NCBI GenBank assembly: GCA_001599755.1 | Contig: BCHX01000004.1 | Location: forward strand, 3,596,001-3,660,000 | Origin: Gliomastix tumulicola | Taxonomy: Eukaryota > Ascomycota > Sordariomycetes > Hypocreales > Bionectriaceae | DNA length: 64,000 bases | Reading direction: 5' to 3' | Shown here: one piece after another, positions 43,003 through 53,569 of the stretch | Layout of the letters: each line of letters begins with the position of its first letter | Numbering within the stretch: position 1 is the stretch's first letter | Program-made: the position numbers and the translations under genes | The notes under the pieces: model-generated | The model's input: the letters and a program-made list of their open reading frames with translations, nothing else | Databases searched by the model: none | Told to the model about the DNA's origin: nothing

Positions 43003-43925
43003 ATGGCTTCCATTGCGAGAGCCCTCGCCGTTGTCTACCGCGTCGCGCCCATCGCTGCCGGCGGTGCCGTCCTCGCCAGCCAGTCCCTCTTCGACGTCAA
43101 GGGTGGCAGTCGAGCCGTCATCTTCGACAGGTTGTCCGGAGTTAAGGACGATGTCATCAACGAGGGGACGCACTTCCTGATCCCGTGGCTGCAGAAGAGC
43201 ATCATCTTCGACGTGCGGACGAAGCCGAGGAGCATCTCCACGACGACGGGTAGCAAGGATCTGCAGATGGTCAGCCTGACGCTGAGAGTCCTGCACCGGC
43301 CCAACGTGCAGGCCCTGCCTAAGATCTACCAGGTATGCCGACGCGCTCCTCTACTCTACTCACTCCGTCCATCGTGGCTGGAGGCAGAACCTGTACTAAT
43401 GAGAAAACTTAGAACCTCGGCGCCGACTACGACGAGCGTGTCCTCCCCTCCATCGGAAACGAAGTCCTCAAGGCCATCGTCGCCCAGTTCGACGCCGCCG
43501 AGCTCATCACCCAGCGCGAGGCCGTCTCCCAGCGCATCCGCAGCGACCTGACCCGCCGCGCCGCCGAGTTCAACATCGCCCTCGAGGACGTGTCCATCAC
43601 CCACATGACCTTCGGCCGCGAGTTCACAAAGGCCGTCGAGCAGAAGCAGATCGCCCAGCAGGACGCCGAGCGCGCCCGCTTCATCGTCGAGCGCGCCGAG
43701 CAGGAGCGCCAGGCCAACGTCATCCGCGCCGAGGGCGAGGCCGAGAGCGCCGAGACCATCTCCAAGGCCGTGATGAAGGCCGGCGACGGCCTGATCCAGA
43801 TCCGAAAGATCGAGGCCAGCCGTGAGATCGCGCAGACGCTGGCTTCGAACCCCAATGTTGCGTACCTCCCGGGCGGCAGTGGGAAGCAGGGCGGCCAGTA
43901 TCTGCTGTCAGTGGGCAGGGCTTAA
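43003..43925 (+). CDS. PHB1: Prohibitin-1
   Basis: Model: join(43003..43332, 43413..43925), 280 aa, phase-0 intron with CTAAT branch site near 43396. Prohibitins 1 and 2 form a ring in the mitochondrial inner membrane that chaperones respiratory subunits and organises cardiolipin. The N-terminal hydrophobic stretch is the membrane anchor. The SPFH/PHB domain runs from GGSRAVIFDRLSGVK through HFLIPWLQKSIIFDVRTKPRS, LTLRVLHRP, LGADYDERVLPSIGNEVLKA and TRRAAEFNIALEDVSITHMTFG. The C-terminal coiled coil includes AEQERQANVIRAEGEAESAE. Length and motifs match fungal Phb1. Confidence 0.97.
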
Positions 43926-44280
43926 GCAGGTGATTTGGCGGTTGTTTAAGACGGCGTCGTGTTCTTTGTATGAATGGGTTAAAAAAACTCCCCGCTTCTC
44001 ATTGCGGATGTATTATCATGTCCAAACGGACTGATATGTATTTATAGATGACTGATCGGCTGATCTACCCGTCACTCTAATGTAAAAGAATTCAACGTAT
44101 CACTTCTGCCTAAGATGGATGTGATGAGATCAAATAGGCATTTCTTGGTCACCTATGGCCACATCCCAGTCTGACTCGCACCATCTCAATTAGAACTCCA
44201 AAATGAAACCTTTCCTATGAGCCCAGTCGGCGACTGGGGTCAAAATCTAAGCCTAGTATACATGCCGAGCGCCTTGGCTA
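43926..44280. other. Intergenic, convergent 3' ends
   Basis: 355 bases of 3' UTR between PHB1 and REX3. A/T-richer than the coding flanks; no gene seen. Confidence 0.55.
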
Positions 44281-46185
44281 CTATGAAGGCGCCACGAACT
44301 GTCCGCTTTCAACTTTCCAACCTCTCATCAGTCGGTTTGTATATTCCTCGACGACCTTCAGTCGAACGAGATCACCAGCTGCCTTTGCATCCTCCGCCGA
44401 ATCGTGGCCAGTCACCTTGGGCCCCGTTTCCTGCTGGATTTTAATATTTAAATGAGTACTCATCAGTGTTTTCAATCCATGTCGGTAAGGAAGTCCTGCC
44501 CTATGAGGGTAGAGCAGGACAGTATCGATGATCGTGGGATGGACAATGCGGACCGCGTTTAGGTCATTCTCAAGTCCATGTCCAATGAGTGGCGTAGTTG
44601 GTGATATGAGGGAGAAGAAGATCTCTCGGGCCGCCTCGGGTGAGGACACGATAGGCAGGGCCTTCTTAAGGACCTCTCCATCCTCACTCCCCGACTCGGG
44701 CTGCTCCTTAAGGGCCTCAGAGTCTGGAGCGATGGGCCATGGTTTCGCGCGTGCCAGATCTTCGGGCCAAACGCCGGAATAGCGTGAGTTGAGATCCAGG
44801 ATCTCACCTTGAGGTCGGACAAGCACATCCAATAGTGCTTCACCCAAAGGCCACGAAACCACAGTCAAGCGGATGAGCTCCAGCCCGTACACAGTATACC
44901 CCATCTCGCAGTCAAAGCTGACCGCTCTATCCGCAGGGACTAAGGGATTCTCTGGTGTCTCTGCATAGTTGAGGATTGAGGCCAGCGTCTCGCCATTCGA
45001 AACCTTGAAGACGTGATGGTCGCGCGAATAGCAGCCAGTTGAATCGCCCACGTCCTCGCCGCAACACTGATATCGTTTTGTTCGCCATTTCGTGTCGCCC
45101 GGGGCTTTGGTAGGCACATACGGCTTGCCCCAGTGAAACGTACAAGTGCCGCCCGAAGTCAGGGCACCATCTCCTTCCCTTCTACCGGGGAACACTTGGA
45201 AGCGTTGCTGGCAACGGTCGCATTTTTCCCAGCCTTGGCCTGCCTCTTGGCCTTCTTTGGCCTTCCTAATAGACTCCTCAGAGGGCACACTGGAGACGTA
45301 TCCATGTGCTGCGAGGCTTTCGACAGGTGTGATGAATTCTTTGAGTAGCTTGACTTCCTCGGCGGGTGCCAGATCGGTGTGAAGCTTCTTCGGCCCGTCC
45401 GTAGTCTCGCGGGCTCGCTTGCTTCCCGCGGGCGTGTCCTTCTCTCTTTCCTTTTTCCAGTCGGCCGTGCTCATGCGCCGGTAGTGCAAGACACGGTTCT
45501 TCATGACGTTCGAGTAGACGGCAGATTTGGTAATGGCAATCTTCTGCTCCTCATCCAAAGCTCGCTTGATCAGTCCTTGGTCAGAAAGCACGAGCTTGCT
45601 CTCATCATCGCTAGCATCCTTGTTGAGTTCCGAGTTGAGCCGAGCGTACTCGGTGTGAAGCAGCTTCAGCAGCCTGAGGCGGATGTCGTGAGCGGCTGGC
45701 GCCTTCCTCAGGAGACGAGGGTTGAGATACTCTGGCTTTTGCGCCGTGGTCGGCTTGGGCGTGCCAGATGCAGAGGGTCCGGAAGGGTTTGAGGACGATG
45801 CAGATGAAGCAGATGCCGAAGATACTTTGGCAGAAGGTGAAGCCTGGTCTGGTTTTGCAGCGGCACGCCGAAGCGGTGGGGGTGAGATAGGTTTGGCGGC
45901 GGTCTGCAGCTTCGGGGTAGAGCTTTGCTGAGGATGTCTTGATTCGCCCTTCAAAGCCGCGGAGTCGGATCCGGACGGTGCATCTGCTGTCGGCTCTCGA
46001 TCTAATCTGACCCGTTTTCTCGGGCCCTCCAGATCGCCGTCCCCCAGGCTCGGGTCACGCGTCTTAGGAACGGAGACTTCCGTTGCCGTAGTCTCTGGCT
46101 GACCGTGGTCGTGGCCGAAGATGCACTTGAACGCGGTGCACTTCTTGCCTGCCGGGCAGGGGATGTGCTGGAGGTTGAGGCTCAT
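44281..46185 (-). CDS. REX3: RNA exonuclease 3 (DEDDh family)
   Basis: Single exon, 634 aa. Rex3 trims 3' ends of stable RNAs such as MRP RNA. The first 30 residues hold a CCCH zinc finger (CPAGKKCTAFKCIFGHDH). A Ser/Pro/Lys-rich disordered stretch runs to about 150. A second Zn-binding region follows, with WEKCDRCQQRFQVFP, TCTFHWGKPY and YQCCGED...GCYSRDHHVF, typical of REXO1/Rex3 proteins. The exonuclease domain begins at RAVSFDCEMGYTVYG (D425, E427 of the DEDD set), then TPLIGHGLENDLNAVRIVHP and IIDTVLLYPHRAGLPYRHGLK, and closes with GHDSAEDAKAAGDLV (catalytic His and Asp). All catalytic residues are present. Confidence 0.93.
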   Translation of the reverse strand: MSLNLQHIPCPAGKKCTAFKCIFGHDHGQPETTATEVSVPKTRDPSLGDGDLEGPRKRVRLDREPTADAPSGSDSAALKGESRHPQQSSTPKLQTAAKPISPPPLRRAAAKPDQASPSAKVSSASASSASSSNPSGPSASGTPKPTTAQKPEYLNPRLLRKAPAAHDIRLRLLKLLHTEYARLNSELNKDASDDESKLVLSDQGLIKRALDEEQKIAITKSAVYSNVMKNRVLHYRRMSTADWKKEREKDTPAGSKRARETTDGPKKLHTDLAPAEEVKLLKEFITPVESLAAHGYVSSVPSEESIRKAKEGQEAGQGWEKCDRCQQRFQVFPGRREGDGALTSGGTCTFHWGKPYVPTKAPGDTKWRTKRYQCCGEDVGDSTGCYSRDHHVFKVSNGETLASILNYAETPENPLVPADRAVSFDCEMGYTVYGLELIRLTVVSWPLGEALLDVLVRPQGEILDLNSRYSGVWPEDLARAKPWPIAPDSEALKEQPESGSEDGEVLKKALPIVSSPEAAREIFFSLISPTTPLIGHGLENDLNAVRIVHPTIIDTVLLYPHRAGLPYRHGLKTLMSTHLNIKIQQETGPKVTGHDSAEDAKAAGDLVRLKVVEEYTNRLMRGWKVESGQFVAPS

Positions 46186-47489
46186 AGTCGCTGGCCACCA
46201 GTGTTGATGTGGCGAGAGATCCGTGAACGGGGGACTTGGTCCCGGGCCTCATGCCTTGCTGAGGATGACATGCAGGCAGGCAGACGAGGCAGTGAGATTC
46301 CACTTGGTGACGATTTGTGAGGTCCGTGGTTCGATCGAGGAGATGAAAATAGGGATACGAATCAGGCAAGCACGAGTCGGTGGCGCCTTCCCCCCTGCCT
46401 GCGCCTCTCATTCGCTGTCGCCGCGATTTTACGTGAGCCACAGCAGCAACAGGCGAACACCGTGAGGCGCTGTTCAGCCCCGGAAAATACCACCCTCAGT
46501 AATGGCCGACGAACTGGAGAGTCACGAGAGCTTTACCAATAGGAACCGGATGGCGAACTGATGCTCGATGCGTATGTACGGTAATCGATGATGCTCTGGC
46601 TTGGCCAGCTTGTAGGGTAGCAGCAGCGTCATAGCACCACACCTCTGCCAGATTCGTCCAGTTCCAGCACTTCCAGAGGTCGAGTGACCCGAGGCCCAAA
46701 GAGGAAATGGTGCCTGGAGTCCCGGTGGTTGGCTCGCCCGCTACCACCCATAGCCCGCTATTAGCTCCCTGTAGCGCCCCCCCGTGGCTCCCTGTGGCTC
46801 CCTGTGGCTCCCCTGGAAACCCTGCCATCAGCACACTGACTCTCGGTTACTAAACACCAGATCCTGGTGTCCAGACACACCCCTTCGTCATTCTCCAGCA
46901 GCACCGGGGAAGCAGCGTCGAATCAGCAGGCGAGGATGCATCAGATCTCCAGCACATTGGCTCCCGTTTGAGCCAAGATCTGACACGCCGTTCGGAGCTG
47001 CACCTAATCCTCACTAGGGCAGGCGGGCGGGTATGTGGCAGGGCTTGTTGGCACGAGTTGGGTCTCCGATGGATTAGCAACGCCTTACACAAGCGATGCA
47101 ACCCGGTCCTGCCGCGGAGCAGCCTCTCGTCCATTGGCCATCTTTTGCACAAGTGTGCGCATGCGGCCGCCATCGAGCATGGATCTCGCTCTTGGGGGGG
47201 GTTCAGGTCAGCAGGCGAAGCTGAGCCTCTGGCCCGACTCTGGCTCTCTGTCCCAGACTCCGATGACTCCCCTGTCATTGCCTGCCTCCAGCTAGCCTCA
47301 TTCTGCGGTGAGGGTGCAGGACCAGCTTATGATTTATTCAACCAATCCCCCAGACTGCGTCGGCAGGTTCCCGTCATCGAACATCGACATCGACACGTCA
47401 ACTCCTGAAACCATTCCAAGTCTGACATCGTACGACATCATACGATTTTGCCCAAAGGGCCACGCCTCGCACTGCATTGACTGCCCACT
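46186..47489. promoter_or_regulatory. Divergent spacer REX3 / NACHT gene
   Basis: 1.3 kb between divergent starts. It contains three tandem 10-bp units (GTGGCTCCCT) at 46784-46813. No gene is recognised; open frames such as 46968-47408 lack any family character. Confidence 0.5.
46784..46813 (+). repeat. Tandem 10-bp repeat, three units
   Basis: Three consecutive GTGGCTCCCT units, the last with one change, in the spacer between REX3 and the NACHT gene. Likely a simple minisatellite. Confidence 0.85.
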
Positions 47490-50361
47490 ATGGACTCAGA
47501 CACCTTTGCCGCCATCACATTGGCTGGCCACGTCTTGCGGTTTATCGTGCATGTCAAGGACGTCTATCTTGGAGTCGAAGAGGCTCGCCAACTGAAGACG
47601 GGCTTCGAGCTCGCAGAACGCCACAAAGATGCGCTTACCAGACTCGGGGGCGTCGTGGACTCCATTGCCGATGACATGACCGCCATTGACGACTGTGCGT
47701 CGCCCAACGAAAAGGCCATGCGGGATTTGGGCAAGCGCTGCATCGAGCTGTCCAACGAGATCCAGGCCGAGGTCGACAGCCAGACGACAAAGGAGCCAGC
47801 CAGCCTGTTCAAGACGGCGAAGAATGCCGTCTGGGGAGAGGAGACGGCGAAGGACCTTGAGCAGCGGACCAAGGACTTGGACGTCCTTCTCAAAAACTCC
47901 CTCAAGACGCTGCATGCACATATCAGGTAGGTGCCTATTGATCCTTCCAGCATCCGGCATATACCACGCATATTATATGCAATCAATATCCAACAGGTAC
48001 TAACGTGGCATCCTGGGCAGTGGTAAGCAGAGTGGCCTGGAAAAGGTCATGGTGCATCTGGTGGAACAGAACCGGAAGCTCGAGATCTCCCGCACCGACG
48101 AGCTTCAGAACCTCAAAACTGAAATCGCCGAGACGATTGCCATGATCCCGCCGATCCAGGCTCTGAAGGGCTCGGGCAAGCTATCCGACGAGGCCATCGA
48201 ACAAACACAGGAAACACTGGAGCAGATCAGCACAACGCTTCTCTCCTGGGCCTGGCGTGCTCGTACATTCCGATGCGAGCAGGCCATTATCGAGAGTCTT
48301 CGTTTCGAGGGCATGCTTCACCGCCACGGCGACATTGCCAACGCTCATCATCACAGCTACAAGTGGGTTCACAAGCAGAACCTTCACTTCAAGCAATGGC
48401 TGGAATCGGGTGAGAGCCTCTACTGGGTGACTGGAGACGCCGGCGCCGGTAAATCCACCCTCATCAAGTATCTTGCCGAGGACTCGGAAACCCACGAAGC
48501 GCTCACCGGATGGGCCGAACCGAAGACGCTTGTCAAGGCCAGCTTCTACTTCTGGTTTTCCGGAACGGCCCTGCAGAAGTCACAGGAAGGTCTCCTCCGC
48601 TCATTGCTCTTCGAGTTGCTTCGAAAATGTCCAGACTCGATACGCACTGCCTGCCCCTCTCGCTGGGATGCCTCCTCGCCACAGCCTTGGGCCGAGAAGG
48701 AGCTACTTGAGACTGTAAAGTCATTCCGACTGCATTCGTCCTCTACACGCTTCTGCCTCTTCGTCGACGGGCTGGACGAATATCAACCCGCTACAAAGAC
48801 TCTTTCTGGCACACCCACAAACGATATGTCAGGCATCATCGACGTCATGAAGACGTTGGCGAACCTGCCTGATATCAAGCTGTGCGTGTCCAGCAGACCG
48901 TGGCCTATCTTCGAAGAGGCCTTTGGCCAGTACGACAACCTCAAATTCTATGTCAACGACCAGAACCGCGATGACATCCGCGCATACGTTCGCGACAAGA
49001 TCGCAAAGAGCCCCGTCTTCGCCAAGCGGAATCCATATGCTGCTGCGGAGATTGTTGAAGACCTAGTCAACGACTCCAATGGCGTCTTCCTCTGGGTATA
49101 TCTAGCCGTGGAGAACATCCTCCGTGGCGTGACTTGTGAGGAGGGACCCAACGAAGTGCGTCGACGGCTGGAAGAGACCCCCAAGACGCTCAAGGCAACG
49201 TTCGAGCGTATGCTGGAGTCTGTCGAACCGGCCTATCATGAGCAGGAGGCCCAGATTCTCCAGATCGCTCTTCACGCGACCGAGCCACTGAACGTGTTCA
49301 CATATTCGTTCATCGGCAATGAGAATTATGACCCCATCCAGGCTGACATCAGGCCCTGGAGCGAGGACGAGTGTGTCACTCTGTCCAGGGCGACGGAAGC
49401 CAGAATGAAGGTGCGCTGCCCAGACTTGATCAAGATTTGGTCGCCTGAGGAGCCTCCGATGTCTGCTCAGGATCTGACGACACATCGCGTCGACTTCATC
49501 CACCGGACTGTGAGGGACTTCCTCGCGCTCGAGGAGACCCAGTGTGGACTCTCGCAAAGGATGACCCAGCTATTCCACCCGGTCAAGTTCATCTGCGGCA
49601 CACTGCTCATGCAGATCAAAGCAATGAACATTGACCCAGACACGAACAAGGCATTCTGCTGCAGGGCGCCCGGCATCCAAGGAGTTATCGAGAAGCTCGT
49701 GGACTACGCGAGGGAGATTGAGCTAGAGACTGACACCGCGGATACGCCTTTGCTGAACGAGTTAAGGCGCGTCCTGGCCGTTCAGTCAGGCAACGACAAG
49801 TTCACCATCAACGGGGACTCGTTCACTGGCATCATGGTTCAGAAGGATCTGTTCAGATATGTCGAGACGAGACTACCCGAAGCACTACAGGAGAAGGGTC
49901 GACCGTTGCTCGAGTGCGCACTCCTCCCCAGCCCGTCCTGGAGCCACCCGTCAACAGTGCCATCCCCTCGCATGGCTACTCTTCTCCTCTGCAACGGAGC
50001 TAGTCCTCGCCAGGCTACTGTTGCGAAGCCAGCCAAGTCAATCTGGGAGTTGTACATGGCGACAGCCTACAACCGCCACAAGCATGGCTCCAACTTCGAG
50101 ACTCCATACCAGCGACAGAACCAAGTGCTCATCATCCAGGAGCTGCTATCGCACGGTGCTGATGCTTACCTGAAGCTCGTCGACAGGTGGTCGGACGCGA
50201 AGCCGACCGTGGGAAAGGCGAATGGCATCCGCTATCCCACATACATCGATCTTCCCGACATCATCGAGACCATGTTCTCTGAGGAGGAACGGACAATGAC
50301 GGAGGCGTTGATCCAAAAGCGAAGGGCCGGGTACGTCCCGAGCTGGCTGCGATGGAAATAG
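47490..50361 (+). CDS. NACHT-type STAND NTPase (fungal NLR-like protein)
   Basis: Model: join(47490..47926, 48021..50361), 925 aa; the intron splits a Ser codon. Residues 1-245 are a helical N-terminal region (TFAAITLAGHVLRFIVHVKDVY, then long charged helices) like those preceding NACHT in fungal proteins; I cannot assign it to a defined effector domain. The NTPase core has Walker A GDAGAGKST (about 284-292) and Walker B CLFVDGLDEY (about 391-400), then VCSSRPWPIFE-like KLCVSSRPWP, GVFLWVYLAVENIL and VDFIHRTVRDFL (about 640), all usual in this class. The C-terminus has only degenerate ankyrin-like pieces (MATLLLCNGASPRQA, near 797; IIQELLSHGADAYLKL, near 850). Such proteins act in non-self recognition and programmed cell death in some fungi; this one's role is unknown. 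Confidence 0.88.
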
Positions 50362-50721
50362 AATGACTTACAAGGCACAAGCCTGGTTTGATTTTTTTTC
50401 GGTTACGTTTGGGACACTAGGATAGGTTACGTTCAGGATGTTTTTTTGTTGTTTGGATCTTTTTTCTGAGAACTTTGTTTTTCTGTCTAGCCTTTATAAT
50501 GGTACGATATCATAGTATGATGATCTGAGCTGGAGCTGTATGGATCTGATGGACCTGCGTTCCGTCGAGCTCGCCCTTTCCAAGCTTGATCCTTTTGTGG
50601 ACCGTGCTATGCATGATATCTGTCACTTGAAACCTCAAAACTCATTTTTTATCTTCCGTCTGTTGAACGGATATCGAGAGCGCTCTTTACGTAACCTTGG
50701 CTGCATCGTTCGGCCGTCGCG
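50362..50721 (+). promoter_or_regulatory. Short spacer between NACHT and hydrolase genes
   Basis: 360 bases between the NACHT stop and the next start on the same strand. T-rich in its first part, so it must hold both the 3' end of one transcript and the promoter of the next. No gene. Confidence 0.5.
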
Positions 50722-52116
50722 ATGGGGTCTCGCGGAGAAGCCCAAGCGGACCACCTCTGCGTCCTCGTTCACGGGGTGAGTCATGAGGTACGAAGAGTTG
50801 AGTGAATGGTACTGATGTCGCGATATGTAGTTCTATGGTGATCCCGATAATATGCGGAATATAGCCAAGAGTCTCGTAGACAAGCATAGTGCCGATAGGC
50901 TGCATGTGCTCATCGCGAAGAGCAGTCCTGGGAGCCTCACTGCGGATGGCATAGACCGGTGTGCGGAGAGGCTCTGCGCCGAGATCGAGGATGAGCTGGC
51001 GCTGATAGACAGTAAGGGGGGAAGGATCACCAAGTTCAGCATCATTGGGCACTCGCTTGGAGGGTTGATTGCCCGGTATGCGATCGGACTGCTGCATGTT
51101 GGTGGGTTTCTGGACACGGTCGAGTGCAAGGTAGGTCCAACGGCACCGGAACAGGGCTGCTCGCTGGATACCGGCAGAACGAAGGATCGAAAGTCTGACT
51201 GATATCGAGACAGAACTTCACAACGTTTGTCACTCCTCATCTCGGGGTGCGAAACCCGGCAGCAGGGTTCAAGTCTTTCGTTTGGAACGCCATTGCATCG
51301 AGGAGCCTGTCCATCTCGGGCAAGGAGATGTTCGCCCTCGACATATTCCGCGACACCGGCCGCTCGGTGCTTGCCCTGCTCGCAGACCCCGACTCTATCT
51401 TCGTGGCGGGCCTCCGTCGGTTCCAGCGTCTGTCACTCTACAGCAATATCACGAATGACAAGAACACGGATTACTACACGACCAGTATTCAGAGAGCCGA
51501 TCCGTTTGCTGACATTGAGGGAAGGGCTGCAAACTACCTCAAAGGGTATGACAAAGTCATGTTGGACCCGGGCGAGCCGTTGAAACCCCCGCACAGGGGA
51601 CGTCCACCTCGTACGGGAACACTGTCCTCTTTGCTGTCCCCTCGGACGTTGCTACAGTACGCGTTTACGGCAGCGATATTGCCGTTTTATATTCCTCTGT
51701 TGATATTAGTTGGCCTCTTTTATTCGCTGGAGCAGACTACACAGAGTCGACTTCGTATTAGTCGCCATGAAAGCGGTGCTGCTGGGATTAGCATAGACAA
51801 GTACCGTGTGCCTGTGCTCGTGCACAACGCAGCGGGACGGGCGGTGCTCAACACTCTAGGGTACGGCCATCCAACCTCACAGACCCAGAGCCAGAGCTGG
51901 ACGGAGGCGCTGGGCGACCTACAGCCCCTGGCCCTGGACTCGCAGCAGCTCGCCATGGCGGACGGGCTCGACACGCTGAGCTGGAGGAGGCACCCGGTCT
52001 GGATCCGGAATCCGTACAAGGCGCACGAGGCGATTATTGTGAACTCGGACCACAGGCACTTTGAGGAGGGGTGGGTGGTGCTCGGACACTTTGCAAATGA
52101 CGAGTTTCTGGTGTAG
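50722..52116 (+). CDS. DUF676 serine hydrolase (ROG1/LPL1-like lipase)
   Basis: Model: join(50722..50775, 50831..51130, 51214..52116), 418 aa, both introns phase 0. Without the 18-codon first exon the oxyanion strand HLCVLVHG is lost, so that exon is needed. An alpha/beta-hydrolase is clear: VHGFYGDPDNMRNIAKSL, the nucleophile elbow IIGHSLGG (Ser93), FTTFVTPHLGVRNP, DIFRDTGRSVLALLADPDS and LYSNITNDKNTDYYTTSI. The C-terminal HRHFEEGWVVLGHFAN offers the catalytic His. A 27-residue hydrophobic segment (about 265-291) suggests membrane or lipid-droplet attachment. Yeast relatives Rog1 and Lpl1 act on monoglycerides or phospholipids. It lies 360 bases downstream of the NACHT gene, same strand. Confidence 0.9.
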
Positions 52117-52867
52117 GGGGATTGGAGGAGGATGGCGAAGGATGCGTCTGCCAGCTGTCGGACCTCCTCACCTGCTGCATGCTGCATGTGAGAAATGCAA
52201 CCATCCTCCAGTTATTGAATGCTACTCGGACACACCCATCACGTGTTGCAGCGCTTCTCATTGGCTGACCCCGGACTTTCTCTCGCATTCTCCCAAGCTC
52301 CGAGGACTAATTGGGTGGATACCCCGCACTTGGGACCAATCAGAAGGCCCAGCACACCCCCCTGCATGAGAGACCCCTTACCATTACAGGTCTAGCGCCT
52401 CATTTACAGGCTCACTCAGGCCTCGACACGGCGAAACTTCCATCCAATGGACCCCCAGTTATTATCAGCCGATATTCTCTGCCTGAGCTTCGTTCCCTCC
52501 CTTACCCTACCCTTTGAGCCCTCCCCCTCCCTCCCTCTTCGCCTCATCATCATCTCCAGATCGTATCCGTCACCGCCTGTCTTTTTGCCTCTTCTTCTCC
52601 CTTTGTTTTTCTTCTTTCTCTTCCGCTGACTGCGGTCGCTGCGACGAATTTCTTCAGCGGATTCGTCAATTTTTGATGACAACTGGAGAATCTTGATCAT
52701 TTTTCTCCATGGTCAGCTTCGGGGCATCCGGCTGAGCTCGATCAGGGCACGACAGCATCAATCAGCCCACTGCGCCTGCGACAATCCGAACAATCTCACC
52801 TCCCTCCCCTGTCCGATTCCATCATACCAATCCACCCACCCCGTCATCACACGAACCGTCAGCGACA
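52117..52867 (+). promoter_or_regulatory. Promoter and leader of the UPS-like gene, rich in CCAAT boxes
   Basis: 751 bases with no gene. CCAAT boxes or their reverse lie at 52260, 52310, 52336, 52444 and 52827, five in about 570 bases, where about one would be expected by chance. The stretch 52490-52640 is strongly C/T-rich. This fits a HAP-regulated gene for a mitochondrial protein. Confidence 0.5.
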
Positions 52868-53569
52868 ATGGTCCTCACGCACTCGACCAACCACACCTAC
52901 TCCCACCCGTTTCCCACCGTCACCCTCGCCTACTTCCTCCGCTACTCCTCGCCGCGCCTCAACCCCTTCGCCTCGCACGTCCTCGGCACCGACACCATCT
53001 CCAGCTATGTCGACCCGGAGACGCAGCGCCTGCACACCACGCGCATCCACCTGAAGAAGGGCCGCATGCCGGCGGCCGTCTACAAGCTGCTCCCTTCTAG
53101 CATGACAGGCGGCGGCGCGGGCGACAAGTCGTCGTACGTCCTCGAGACGAGCGTCGTCGACATCCGCGAGGGCTGGATGCGCACCGAGAGCAGGAACCTC
53201 AACTTCACCGGCGTCCTCTCCGTCGTCGAGCAGCAGCACTTCAACCTGCCGTCCGACGCCGGGCGGCTCGGCGGCAGCGAGACGGACGTGACGACGACGG
53301 TCGTCTTCAAGTCGCGGATCGGGGAGAAGCTCCGCGGCAAGCTGGACCAGGCCCAGAAGCCCGACGGGTGGCTGTCCGGGCTCGCCACCAGCTGGGGCGC
53401 GAGGGGCATCGGCCGCAGCATCGAGAGTCTTGCGTCCACCAAGACGGAGGACCAGCTCGGCAAGAGCCGCGACGGGATGCGCCTCGTGCTGGAGCGCATC
53501 CGGAACACGGGTGTCATCGGCGTCCTCGAGGCCATCCGACGGGAACGTCAACTGCAGGGCTCGCCCTGA
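52868..53569 (+). CDS. PRELI/MSF1 domain protein (UPS-family mitochondrial lipid transfer)
   Basis: Single exon, 233 aa. The PRELI/MSF1 domain spans residues about 1-185: HTYSHPFPTVTLAYFLRYSSPRL, HVLGTDTISSYVDPETQRL, TTRIHLKKGRMPAAVYKLLP and the RNLNFTGVLSVVEQQHF block. With Mdm35, Ups proteins carry phosphatidic acid or phosphatidylserine between the mitochondrial membranes. Length is closer to Ups2 (230 aa) than Ups1 (175 aa), so a phosphatidylserine-transfer, Ups2/SLMO-like role is more likely, but subfamily is not certain. The C-terminal helix (ESLASTKTEDQLGKSRDGMRLVLERI) is charged and typical. Codon use is strongly C-ending. Confidence 0.9.
   Translation: MVLTHSTNHTYSHPFPTVTLAYFLRYSSPRLNPFASHVLGTDTISSYVDPETQRLHTTRIHLKKGRMPAAVYKLLPSSMTGGGAGDKSSYVLETSVVDIREGWMRTESRNLNFTGVLSVVEQQHFNLPSDAGRLGGSETDVTTTVVFKSRIGEKLRGKLDQAQKPDGWLSGLATSWGARGIGRSIESLASTKTEDQLGKSRDGMRLVLERIRNTGVIGVLEAIRRERQLQGSP

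Noticed and set aside
46328..46341. TGGTTCGATCGAGG, resembling a tRNA T-loop
   Set aside because: No matching A-box, anticodon stem or acceptor stem could be folded around it.
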